Shown here: positions 29,043-38,100 of the stretch, piece after piece
Numbering within the stretch: position 1 is the first letter of the stretch
Layout: each line of letters opens with the position of its first letter
Assembly: GCF_004364345.1 (NCBI RefSeq)
Contig: NZ_SOCA01000001.1
Coordinates: forward strand, 62,001 to 126,000
Direction of reading: 5' to 3'
Source: Prosthecobacter fusiformis
Lineage (GTDB): Bacteria; Verrucomicrobiota; Verrucomicrobiia; Verrucomicrobiales; Verrucomicrobiaceae
DNA: 64,000 nucleotides
Program-made: the position numbers and the translations under genes
The notes under the pieces: generated by a model
The model's database searches: none
Told to the model about the DNA's origin: nothing
Seen by the model: the letters and a program-made list of their open reading frames with translations, nothing else

Positions 29043-30416
29043 TCAGTGTTTCTTCTTTTTCTTCTCCTTCTTTGCCAAAGGAAACTCGGAAGATTCCATC
29101 CGTGATTCCATCATCAGCTTTTCAAGTTCGGCCACCTTCTCAGGCATGCTCGTTGCCAGATCCGTCGTCTCGCCGATGTCTTTGCTCAGATCATAAAGTT
29201 CGATGGGAGCGTTCGGTGCCCGGCGATAAATTTTCCAATCCCCTTTCCTCAGAGCCTGCTGCGGAGCCGCCTCCCAGTAAAACACCTCGCGTTTCTCCTG
29301 CTCCGCATCCTTGCCAAGCAGCGTCGGTAAAATGGAGCGGCCATCCCCCTTCACCGCTTCAGCGCCGGACACCTCGGCAAAAGTAGGCATCATATCCGCA
29401 AAGTCAGAAACCAATTTGCTCTCGGCTCCCGCTTTAATCTTGCCAGGCCAGCGCGCAATGAATGGCACACGAATGCCACCTTCATACAGCTTGAACTTCA
29501 AGTCACGCAACGGCCCATTGCTATCGAAGAACTCTGGGGCTGATCCACCGGCTGTGATCGGGCCATTGTCACTGGAGAACATGACCAGTGTATTGTCCGC
29601 AATTTTAAGTTCATCCAGCAGATCCAAGATGCGCCCGATATCGCGATCCATCCGTGTAATCATGGCGGCGCGCACGGCACGGGGCTGATCCTGCGGGCAA
29701 TAAGTCTTGCTGCCGGGGAAGGTCTTGGGTTCCGGCCACTTGCCGCGATACTCCGCCAGCGAATCCTCCGGCACGGCCATCTCCGCATGAGGAATGGTCA
29801 GGGCTGCATAGAAGAAAAAAGGTCCGTCTTTGTGACGCCGGATAAAGTCCAGCGACTGCTCTGCAAACAGATCATGCGAATACACCTTTCGCTGTCCGTC
29901 CTTGTTCTCAGGAATCTCCATTCGTTGACCATCCTTCCACAGATGATCGGGGTAATATGAATGTGCCAGAGTCTGATCCAGGTAGCCGAGAAACTCATCC
30001 ATACCCTTCACCCACGGAGCACCCGTGGTTTCCTGCTGCCCCAGCGCCCACTTGCCCACACCACCCGTGGCATACCCGGCTTTTTTCATCATCTGCGAAA
30101 TCGTAAAATCCTCCGGCAACAGCGGCAGATCACTGTTCGCGCGGATACGACCATGCCCGGCATGCTTCCCCGTGAAAAGCACACAGCGCGATGGATGACA
30201 GGAAGGTGCCCCCGCATAATGCTGAATGAAACGGATGCCCTGCGCCGCCATCTTATCCAGCCGGGGCGTATTCGTGAGCTTCTGCCCATAGCTCCCCAGG
30301 TCACCATATCCCAGGTCATCCGCCAGGATGTAAATGATGTTAGGCGGCGCAGCCTTCACAGGCGCGATAATCAGAGTCACCGCAAAAAGCATCAGGCAAT
30401 GGAGGATAGGTTTCAT
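29043..30416 (-). CDS. secreted arylsulfatase-like sulfatase (CHPSR type) with lysine tail
   Basis: This is a sulfatase of 457 residues from the ATG at 30416, chosen because it starts a good signal peptide (MKPILHCLMLFAVTLIIAPV). A longer in-frame start at 30458 would overlap the phosphatase gene by four bases but hides the signal. The metal pair D33/D34 is in LADDLGYGD, the maturation motif is CHPSR with C73, and the FSSDNGPITAGG and KLYEGGIRVPF segments follow. The C-terminus is KKEKKKKKH, a strongly basic tail like those of the sulfatases at 19658 and 22713. It is followed after 24 bases by the FG-GAP gene. The substrate is unknown. Confidence 0.95.
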   Translation of the reverse strand: MKPILHCLMLFAVTLIIAPVKAAPPNIIYILADDLGYGDLGSYGQKLTNTPRLDKMAAQGIRFIQHYAGAPSCHPSRCVLFTGKHAGHGRIRANSDLPLLPEDFTISQMMKKAGYATGGVGKWALGQQETTGAPWVKGMDEFLGYLDQTLAHSYYPDHLWKDGQRMEIPENKDGQRKVYSHDLFAEQSLDFIRRHKDGPFFFYAALTIPHAEMAVPEDSLAEYRGKWPEPKTFPGSKTYCPQDQPRAVRAAMITRMDRDIGRILDLLDELKIADNTLVMFSSDNGPITAGGSAPEFFDSNGPLRDLKFKLYEGGIRVPFIARWPGKIKAGAESKLVSDFADMMPTFAEVSGAEAVKGDGRSILPTLLGKDAEQEKREVFYWEAAPQQALRKGDWKIYRRAPNAPIELYDLSKDIGETTDLATSMPEKVAELEKLMMESRMESSEFPLAKKEKKKKKH

Positions 30417-30454
30417 GATTGGATCATTAAATGTTAGGCGTAACCGCTCTGGAT

Positions 30455-31891
30455 TCATTGCACCTTTGTCACGGTATTCATCACCTTGCCCGTATCGTCA
30501 TAATGTATGATCTCCAGCTTGGCACCGTCTCCACCATCATGCCCTGATTTGACCAGGATAAACCCACCCGTGGCCTTTGGATACGTATAGGGCTGTTTGA
30601 TCAAAGCCTCAGGATCGGTGCCTTTCTTGGAACCAGGTTCCACCCCAATGCGCGAGTTTTCATCATTCAGAGCCCCACAGGCAAACTCCTCAAAACCGCT
30701 GGGATGAATGCTATGATACTGCCAGTGACGATCCCCGCAAAAGGTCATGAAGCCAGTGATGCTCTCCTCCTTCAGCCAAGCAAAGAAGGCATCCGCCTCA
30801 TGACGAAAGCCACCCAGGTTCGCATGGTTGTCCGTTTTATAGGCATCATCAGGACCCACCATCGGCGTGGGGCTGATCAGCAGCTTCCAGGTAGCATCGC
30901 TTTCCTTGAGGGTACGCTGAAGCCATTCCCGCTGCTCCTTCCCCCACAGGCTCTTGTCCGGCCCGTCCTCCATTTTGTTAGGCGAGCGATGGTCACGTCC
31001 TTCCGTCAGCCAGATTTGCAAATGTTTGCTCACCCGGTGTGTGCGGTACGTCGGGGATGTGCGGTCACCCGCAGCATGGATGGGCATTTGCTCGCGAAAC
31101 ACCTCGATCCCCGTCTGCGGCATCGGCATCCGGTCACCGCTGTTGTCTCCGTCATTGAAACGGAAATCATGATCATCCTTGGACCAGTAGGCAGGCGTGC
31201 AGGCAAAAAAATCCACCAGCCGAGGAAAACGGAACTGCTCATGCCAGCACTCGCGGAGCTGCGGCAGGGTGCGCGCCGGACCGTTCATGATGTTATCATA
31301 ATAAACGATGTCTCCCGTGCCGATAAAGAAATCCGGCTTCAGACTGACCAGGACTTTGAAGGATGGATAACCGAGACGCTTGTCTTCCTCCGAGGCCGAG
31401 ATGACCGCACCGGTCTTGACCTTCTTCCCCTCCATGAACTTATGATAGTTCATGCAACTGCCAATGGCGAAGGTCACAGCCCGCGCAGAGTCGCCACCCG
31501 GAAGCGTCCTAAACTCGCAGGCTGGCCCGGACTTCGCACCCTTCTCATCATCACCCACCACCGCCCGGAAATAATAGAGCTCCCCGCTCTTGAGTCCCAA
31601 AAGCTGCGCACGCACAATGAAGTCACTCTCCTCCGTGGCAGACATCCATTCCGTTCGGCTGGCATCACTGAAGTCAGGCTTCACACCATATTCAAAACAG
31701 GCCACTCCACGGATACCTGGCACATCCCCTTTCTCATTCAGTTCCGGTCCCGCAATGGCCGTGAGGCGCGTTTGCAAAAGGACTGTCGAATCTGTGACTT
31801 CACCAGACATGCAACCCTGGGCCATGAACACATCCGCTCGCACCAGGGAACTCAGGCTAATCAGACAAAAGAGAGCAAAATTCAGTTTCAT
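30455..31891 (-). CDS. secreted PhoD-like metallophosphatase
   Basis: This 478-residue protein starts at the ATG at 31891, which opens a signal peptide (MKLNFALFCLISLSSLVRAD). An upstream in-frame extension to 32026 is not signal-like. An N-terminal fibronectin-like domain (residues about 20-150) precedes the PhoD-type metal-binding motifs FAIGSCMNYH, GTGDIVYYDN, WSKDDHDFRFND and FCGDRHWQY. It would hydrolyse phosphate mono- or diesters outside the cytoplasm with Fe/Ca-type cofactors (family knowledge). It is the first gene of the minus-strand run, so the 187-base gap to the divergent peroxiredoxin gene should carry the operon promoter. Its presence suggests that the target polymer also carries phosphate, or that the locus also scavenges phosphate (inference). 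Confidence 0.9.
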   Translation of the reverse strand: MKLNFALFCLISLSSLVRADVFMAQGCMSGEVTDSTVLLQTRLTAIAGPELNEKGDVPGIRGVACFEYGVKPDFSDASRTEWMSATEESDFIVRAQLLGLKSGELYYFRAVVGDDEKGAKSGPACEFRTLPGGDSARAVTFAIGSCMNYHKFMEGKKVKTGAVISASEEDKRLGYPSFKVLVSLKPDFFIGTGDIVYYDNIMNGPARTLPQLRECWHEQFRFPRLVDFFACTPAYWSKDDHDFRFNDGDNSGDRMPMPQTGIEVFREQMPIHAAGDRTSPTYRTHRVSKHLQIWLTEGRDHRSPNKMEDGPDKSLWGKEQREWLQRTLKESDATWKLLISPTPMVGPDDAYKTDNHANLGGFRHEADAFFAWLKEESITGFMTFCGDRHWQYHSIHPSGFEEFACGALNDENSRIGVEPGSKKGTDPEALIKQPYTYPKATGGFILVKSGHDGGDGAKLEIIHYDDTGKVMNTVTKVQ

Positions 31892-32078
31892 GCAGCGCCC
31901 ACTAACGTCAGGAAGTTGGTAACCTTGCGAACAGCTTTGCAGCCGCCCAGGATCCCCCACTCGCTCCCAGGGATCACTCGGAAAAATGCTCCGCTGCATA
32001 GCGTGAGGCACTCCTGGAAATTCCACGTCATCACTGATTTAGGGCATCTGATCCCTACCCATACACGTTTATTTGCCG

Positions 32079-32627
32079 ATGAATTCACAGCCCACTCCCG
32101 GAACCCTTGCTCCAGACTTTGATGCCGCCGTCGTTGGCGGGAGTTACCCCGAAGGCACCCGACTCAAGCTCAGTGATCTTAGAGGCCAAACCATCGTCCT
32201 TTATTTTTACCCGAAAGACGACACCCCCGGCTGCACCAAGCAAGCCTGCGCACTCCGCGATGGCTGGTCCGAAATCAGCAGCAAGACCACCGTCTTCGGG
32301 GTCAGCATCGACAGCATCAAGAGCCACGAAAAGTTCATCAAAAAATACTCTTTGCCCTTCCCTATCCTGAGCGATGAAGACCAGTCCATCGTCAATGCCT
32401 ACGGCGTCTGGGTGGAAAAAAGCATGTATGGCAATACCTACTTTGCCCTTTTGCCATCATGGCCTCGTGGTGAAACTGCCCTCGATATTCCAGTCCGAAC
32501 ACAGCGTACGCGGATATCCAACGAATCCGCAGACGCTTGGGGAGCATGTCAAAAAACGCCGGTTGGACCTTGGCTTGAGGCAGATCGACGCCGCTCAGAT
32601 GATCGGGATCTCGCCCTGCGTTCTTGA
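32079..32627 (+). pseudogene. 3'-truncated thiol peroxiredoxin (Bcp-like) fused to foreign sequence
   Basis: The first about 122 residues are a clear Bcp/AhpC-TSA peroxiredoxin. TIVLYFYPKDDTPGCTKQAC has peroxidatic C52 and resolving C57, followed by GVSIDS and ILSDEDQSIVNAYGVWVEKSMYGNTYF. In normal Bcp proteins the motif after the tyrosine leads into a TFLID strand and a C-terminal helix of about 30 residues. Here the similarity stops at about 32443, and none of the three frames restores it. The frame continues for 60 residues of unrelated sequence that overlaps the next gene in another frame. I chose the ATG at 32079; a TTG start at 32073 is in frame. The truncated product may be unstable although its active-site half is intact. 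The break probably marks the edge of an inserted island. Confidence 0.85.
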
Positions 32628-32907
32628 GCTCTGGGAACGGGAACGCCGCTCACCATGCGGAACCGATTGGCAACTGGTCATCAAATTTTTGGGCCATGAC
32701 GCACGACCAGTCCCCGAAACTCTCGGAGCTTGGCTCATATGGTTTCGGAACCTCATCGGATCTGATCAGCGAAAGTTTGCGGAGTTGCTGCAAGTTGATC
32801 CACGCCGCCTTCGGTCTTGGGAACACGAACGCGAGCCCATTGGTCCAAGACATCTTTCCCAGCTCCGAAGATTCGCAAATGAGTTTGGCGTACTGTTCAT
32901 CTGGTGA
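32467..32907 (+). CDS. double helix-turn-helix (XRE-like) regulator fragment at the island junction
   Basis: This reading frame encodes two similar helix-turn-helix units. The first is NPQTLGEHVKKRRLDLGLRQ ... IGISPCVLELWERE and the second is PETLGAWLIWFRNLIGSDQ ... LLQVDPRRLRSWEHE. This pattern belongs to small XRE-like proteins common in environmental bacteria. No ATG lies at a sensible place; GTG codons at 32467 and 32470 would give about 146 residues. The frame is open upstream into the truncated peroxiredoxin, so the native start may have been lost in the recombination. It could regulate the downstream CHAT-SIR2-STAND genes, from which it is separated by 209 AT-rich bases, or it could be a leftover from an earlier insertion. 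Confidence 0.6.
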   Translation: MVKLPSIFQSEHSVRGYPTNPQTLGEHVKKRRLDLGLRQIDAAQMIGISPCVLELWERERRSPCGTDWQLVIKFLGHDARPVPETLGAWLIWFRNLIGSDQRKFAELLQVDPRRLRSWEHEREPIGPRHLSQLRRFANEFGVLFIW

Positions 32908-33116
32908 CATTGCCGTTAAAAATCTGCGGCAGAGTATGGCTGACACCGACCAGAGGCCCGGCGAAGGTTAAGAAGATACGGGGCAGGCAGTGCAGGTTGG
33001 GTGAGGGGATATGCTATGGACGATTAATTTCAGATGCACGAATTTCTTGCAATATACCGAGCATTATAGGATTGAATTAGCAGTTGCCCTTTTAGGATTA
33101 TACCGATCATACTCTT

Positions 33117-33923
33117 ATGAGTTCCAGAATTCTTCCTGTCGGATCTAAAATCATGTTTGTCACTGCTGCACCGGAAGGAGAAACGCCACTGCAAACAGGA
33201 CGCGAGCAGAACGCCATTATGCGAGCTGTGGGCGGACACTTCCAACTAGAATCGATTTTTGCAGCCAATCCAGCCGATTTAGTACATCAAATTGCTATAC
33301 ACCGTCCTCAGGTGATCCACTTTGCTGGACACGGTACTGGCAAGGAGGGGCTGTTATTCGAGGGGAGAAGTGGTGAGAGCATCCTGCTCACATGGAAGGC
33401 ACTCAACCAACTGTTGGCAGCAAAGGAATTGATGGCCAGCGTCCAGCTCATAGTGCTGAACGCTTGTTGGTCCATCTCTCAGGCTAAAGAGATTTCGGCG
33501 GCGGGACCGGATGCGGTGGGCATGAAACGAGACGTACTTGATACACTAGCTGTAGCTTTCGCCGATTCATTCTATCAGACTTTACGTTCACTCTCACCTG
33601 CAGGTGCTTGTGCAGCTGCCATCGCGGCAGTTCAGGGCATGGGATTGGAGGAAGCTGATTCCCCGGTTTTCTGTCCTGGGACCGCGCCGCTGGTAGCTAG
33701 TTTGAACGCAGTTCCTTCGATCCGCGAACAGGTGGATGAGCGCTGGCCCGGCTTGGAGCTAAAAGCGTTGATTGCTGATCAATTCCCCGACTATCACCGC
33801 CAGATCGTGGACACTGATTGGAAGCGCCTCAGGCTACTTCTGGACTTCATCACCTGGGTTGGTGAGCGAAATGCTATGAAGACAAAGCTAACCCAGCTCA
33901 TTGCTTCGACCCCTCCTGCCTGA
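33117..33923 (+). CDS. CHAT-domain (caspase-fold) protease
   Basis: This 268-residue protein is a stand-alone CHAT peptidase. The catalytic His is H72 in VIHFAGHG and the catalytic Cys is C117 in LIVLNACWS. The later segment GMKRDVLDTLAVAFADSFYQTL matches the region in which CHAT proteins usually have G-M ... A-x-A-F-x-x-x-F-Y. After the protease domain, residues about 206-264 form a short helical domain (ELKALIADQFPDYHRQIV ... DFITWVGERNAM). It resembles the death-like effector-associated domains of bacterial conflict proteins; this last point is inference. It is the first gene of a three-gene unit, with the SIR2-like gene starting four bases after its stop. CHAT proteases usually cut protein targets on activation by partner sensors. 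No ribosome-binding site is obvious. Confidence 0.85.
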   Translation: MSSRILPVGSKIMFVTAAPEGETPLQTGREQNAIMRAVGGHFQLESIFAANPADLVHQIAIHRPQVIHFAGHGTGKEGLLFEGRSGESILLTWKALNQLLAAKELMASVQLIVLNACWSISQAKEISAAGPDAVGMKRDVLDTLAVAFADSFYQTLRSLSPAGACAAAIAAVQGMGLEEADSPVFCPGTAPLVASLNAVPSIREQVDERWPGLELKALIADQFPDYHRQIVDTDWKRLRLLLDFITWVGERNAMKTKLTQLIASTPPA

Positions 33924-33927
33924 AGCC

Positions 33928-35127
33928 ATGCCCAATCGTATTTTTGACACTGCAAGGATGGAGGAAATGCTCGGTAGTATCCGTGATGGGCGCTGCGTGC
34001 TGTTTCTTGGCCCGCAGGCCGCATTGTTACCTGATGGTCGCCCGGTGGAACAAGCCTTGATCAAGGTGGCGGTGGACCATCTGAAAAGGTTTGCGCCAGC
34101 GTGGGTGAACGAGAACGGAGAGGACTTTGGGAGCCTTGCCTACCTATGCCAGGCGGTGGGAACAGACCAGCGTGATGAGATTCGAGACAAGCTAGTTGGC
34201 GAACTTGCCAAGTGGAAAAAAGCCGCCACAACAGGCCCCTTCCACAACACGCTGGCGGATCTACCTTTCACCCTGATCGTTCAGGTCACGCCTGACCCCT
34301 TTATGGAGATTGCCTTGTCGGCGAAACATATCCCTCCTGGCAGACTCGCAGCGCACGCGTATGATTTTCGTGAACCCTACGAGGCAGGGAATACGGGTAC
34401 GCGGCGTAACCTGCCTCACGTGGGAAGCTCCGCTGAGCCTTTGCTGTACTATCTGGGCGGACGGGCACAGAACCCGCGCTCTATCCCCTTCGCCTCCGAG
34501 GAGGAAGTAAACCACCTCGTGGCGCTGGTCAGGGAGCAGCCGCCCTTGCCCCTGGCGCTTACTGAGGCGCTAAGGGATGGTGGCGATAATCACCGCTCGG
34601 CACTTTTCGTGGGCTTCGAGTTTGGAGCGTGGCAGACACGCTTTTTGCTGCGTGGACTCTACACGCAAGTGGCTCGTCCCTACAGGGCGGTGTCCACATC
34701 CCTTGAGCAGGCATGCAAGCGAGCACCTTCAAAAGAAGATGAGGAGTTTCTCTGGGCTGCCTACCGTGTTGTTTTCGCCGATAAGGCCCCCATCGACTTC
34801 GCCAAGGCACTGCGAGATGACTGGACAAAGTTCAATCAGACCACGCCTCCGCCTGCGCAAACTGGCAGCCCCGTTAATCAAGGTAAGGTTGTGGAGTTCA
34901 TCGTGTACCATGTACCCTCCGACGATCTGCTGCTGATCGCTCAAAGCATAACAGAATTCTGGAGGGAGCATCACCCTGCCTTCGAAAGTTACAAGACAAG
35001 CAAACGAGCACGCGAGCTTGTCACCTTCATGAGCGAATTGAAGCGGTTACCCGATTTGCTCACACGCATTCGAGAACGCGTCCCCACTGATTTCTCTGCC
35101 AGCGAACCCACCTTCTACACCTTCTGA
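33928..35127 (+). CDS. divergent SIR2-like protein
   Basis: This 399-residue cytoplasmic protein follows the SIR2_2/SIR2-like pattern of defence proteins. The elements are a beta strand plus glycine loop (RCVLFLGPQAAL, residues 22-33), HNTLADLPFTLIVQVTPDPFMEIAL (106-130) where typical members have T-N-x-D, PLLYYLGGRAQNPRSI (171-186) where the catalytic histidine (LHG) is expected, and ALFVGFEFGAWQTRFLLRGL (225-244). The key Asn and His appear to be missing, so NAD hydrolysis may be lost and the fold may act in NAD or ADP-ribose sensing instead. Residues about 300-399 form a separate helical module that may connect it to its partners. A TTG start at 33901 is in frame but would overlap the CHAT gene. 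The STAND gene begins five bases downstream. Confidence 0.72.
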   Translation: MPNRIFDTARMEEMLGSIRDGRCVLFLGPQAALLPDGRPVEQALIKVAVDHLKRFAPAWVNENGEDFGSLAYLCQAVGTDQRDEIRDKLVGELAKWKKAATTGPFHNTLADLPFTLIVQVTPDPFMEIALSAKHIPPGRLAAHAYDFREPYEAGNTGTRRNLPHVGSSAEPLLYYLGGRAQNPRSIPFASEEEVNHLVALVREQPPLPLALTEALRDGGDNHRSALFVGFEFGAWQTRFLLRGLYTQVARPYRAVSTSLEQACKRAPSKEDEEFLWAAYRVVFADKAPIDFAKALRDDWTKFNQTTPPPAQTGSPVNQGKVVEFIVYHVPSDDLLLIAQSITEFWREHHPAFESYKTSKRARELVTFMSELKRLPDLLTRIRERVPTDFSASEPTFYTF

Positions 35128-35132
35128 GCGTC

Positions 35133-38100
35133 ATGGACACCGCACTTCCAGCGCCCAAGTCTGCTGACACTCCTCTCACAGTTAAAGTGCACCGCTATCC
35201 GGGCACCCGAGCCTTTCAAGACAAGGAGCTTGACCGCCGCCTCTTCACTGGGCGGGACACAGAGATTCGAGAGCTGTGCCAACGCATCTTGAGTCATCGC
35301 ATCGTAGTCCTCTACGCAACCTCGGGCACGGGCAAATCCTCCCTATTGAAAGCGGGTGTCTTTCCCGAGCTGCGGGCTCGTGGATATCTGCCACTGGATG
35401 TGCGCTTTGACTTCTCGAAGGAGTGCACCTTGGGAACGCAGTTGGACAAGGAAGTCCGGCGTGAGTGTGCTCGTCCCGAGCAAGCTGCTACCTTGATCGA
35501 TGCGCCGTCCGACAGCCCCACCTTTGAGCATTACTTTGATCAGGCCGAGTTCTGGGGAACACGCGGCCCGATGGTTCCAGTGCTAGTACTCGACCAGTTC
35601 GAGGATGTCTTCAAGCGTCACAAGGACCCAAAAATTGCCAAGCAGATCGCCCAGGCCCAGGCGGTCCTTTTTAAGGAAATTGCTAGCCTAATCACATCGC
35701 CGCGCGACATGCGGCTAGTGCTCTCCTTGCGCGAAGATGCGATAGGCACGCTGCTTGCCATGGGTCACGAGATTCCGGGCCTCACCCATCACAATCTGCA
35801 ACTCCTGCCGCTCTCGGCAGAAAACGCCATTGAGGCGATTAAACTGCCTGCCACAAAAGATTTCGGCAAGTACAATGCTCTCTACACCCCCCCCTTTGAA
35901 TGCGATGATGATGCTGTTCGCCCACTCACGAACTGGCTCGCGGAGAAGTCACGTGCCGTGATCAAAGACACTATGCGCGGGGAGGGGGGCGGAGTGGAAA
36001 CCTTCGTTCTGCAGATCTTCTGCGAGCACATTGAGGCTCACGCGATCCGCGAGATAGCAGCAGGTCGCACTGGGACTTTCACCACAGCACTGTTTGAAGG
36101 CAAGGGAAAGAAAGAAGCCGTGCTTCGTGACTATTACCATGGCAAGCTTCTTCGCTTTCTTGTCAGTCGCACCCAGGAAGAGGCAGACAAGCTGGATCTA
36201 CAGCAGTTGGAAAACAGGTGGTTGCTCCCGCGTCTTGCGAATAGATTCATGTTCAATCCGATGAGGTCGTGGCGCGTGCTCAATCTCCTGGAACGCGACC
36301 TTCTCACCAGCGATGGTGGGCGGCGGCCCGCCCGCCGTGATGAAATCATGCGTCTCCGGGGGCTGCAGGAGTGGGAAGTGGTTTGGCTAGAAGCCCAGCG
36401 TCTTGTGCGTTCAGAACCCTTTGGCGGCCAAAATTTACTCAACCTTAGCCATGATCAACTCGCGGCGGCGATTCACGAAAGGAGCCTGTTACGCTTCGTC
36501 CGGCGTCAGCTTTACGTAGGGATCACCATCACTGTCGCCTTTGCTCTCTGCATTGTTGCTGCTTTATGGGTTCATGCTGCACAGATAGATGCTGCTAAGG
36601 AACGCATACGTGCCGATCATGAGTTTGCGCTCCGCACTGCTGCTGCGGAAGCAGCGTTGGAGCGAGCTGGAGAGCAAACCGGGATGAACGCCCTGGCAAC
36701 GCTCGCAGCGGCCGTGAAGACCCTGCCCAGTGATGATACTGCGTTCTTCCATCTCGTGGATGCAGCGATGTCCGAGGGCATCTCCATTCCTCTCGGCTAC
36801 AGGCAACTTGTTAAAGACCCGGGTGCATTCGATAACGGGAGGAAGACTGAAATTCTCCCCGACGTAGATGGAAACCACTTCGGCCATTTACGTGGTGCTA
36901 AGTTGGAAGTCATCTCCCTTTTAGGTAGCGATGAACCTCGTATGATCCATATTCCTCCAGACCTCAGCAAGGCCAGCTTTGCACTAGGTAATGGTGGTAA
37001 AGCGGTTGTAGCCATCAACAAGCGTTCTGCGACAAAGGCAGCACCCGGCATCGGGCCTTCCGAACGACCAGTGACTGGTAAAAAAATGGATCTGCACATC
37101 CATCAGAACGGTATCTTGCCCTGGCCGAAGACTGAGCTACCGCCCATCAGCGGGGATCTCCACGAGCTTATGCTCAGTCCACGAGCCCATTGGTTGATTA
37201 TGGCAGATCGCAAGAAAAAGAACCTCCTATGCTGTGATCTTCAAGGGCATCCTCTACCCCTTCCCCTGGGTAAAAAAGCTGGCGATGTCCGATGGCTGTG
37301 CTTTCCAAAGCAAGACGACATTGTAGTTGCAGCTATATATGATTCAGGAGCTGCTCCAGATTCTGAATTTCAGAGCACATCGGCCTTTGTAAAGCGAGGG
37401 GATAACTCTGAGTGGTTACCCCTAAAACTGAAAGATGTCCGCGTTGCCGAATTCAGCATGAACGGCGGCTGGCTGGCAGTTGTTCATGGCCATGAAATAA
37501 GCTTTTTTTCGCGCACAAACCTAAATCAAGACACATCACTAGCAACTACGCAGACATTCCCTCTTAGACAGATACTTCCAGTGGAAAAGGAGGAGCCGCG
37601 CACACTGAATATTCAAACGCTCACATTTTTTGAGAATGATCAGCGCATGATTGTTAGCGGAAGAATGAGATCTGAACTCGATTATACCTATACCGATGAG
37701 CTTTATTATTTTAGCTTGAGAAACGAAAAGTGGCAGGTTGATTTTAGCACCCAGACTCAGAAGAGAGACGAGGAGTCCGATCTCAGCTCAACCAAACTTA
37801 GAGACCTCCTTATACGTCGTATAGAAGAAAGCACCACTCAACTTGACCGCCCGACTCGCTGGCAGTTCGATCCCTCTGGACGTTGGGCCTCTACTCCGAC
37901 TCAAATCATCGATCTTTTGGGCGACAGAAGCCCACCATTTAGCTACCCTTGGCAAAGCATTCAGTTGGAGGAAGAAGATAGGCGCCCACGGATGCCCCCT
38001 AATCTTGGCAATTGGCTGTCCCCCACCTTAGCGCCCCCCCCATTGCTACGGTTACTGGAACCTAGCGGTGCATATGCAGATTGGCGTTTGGGCAGCGTCC

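Noticed and set aside
30704-32122. A 472-codon open frame on the + strand opposite the PhoD-like phosphatase
   Set aside because: It is antisense to a gene with clear PhoD motifs and signal peptide. Its translation is Arg/His-rich with no domain, so it is a shadow of codon bias.
32079-32907. A programmed-frameshift fusion of peroxiredoxin and the HTH protein
   Set aside because: None of the three frames after 32443 contains the missing peroxiredoxin C-terminus, so a recombination junction explains the sequence better than recoding.
32908-33116. A specific promoter for the CHAT gene (TTGAAT at 33072 with TTATAC near 33098)
   Set aside because: The spacing of about 20 bases is poor and the region is AT-rich, so chance matches are expected.
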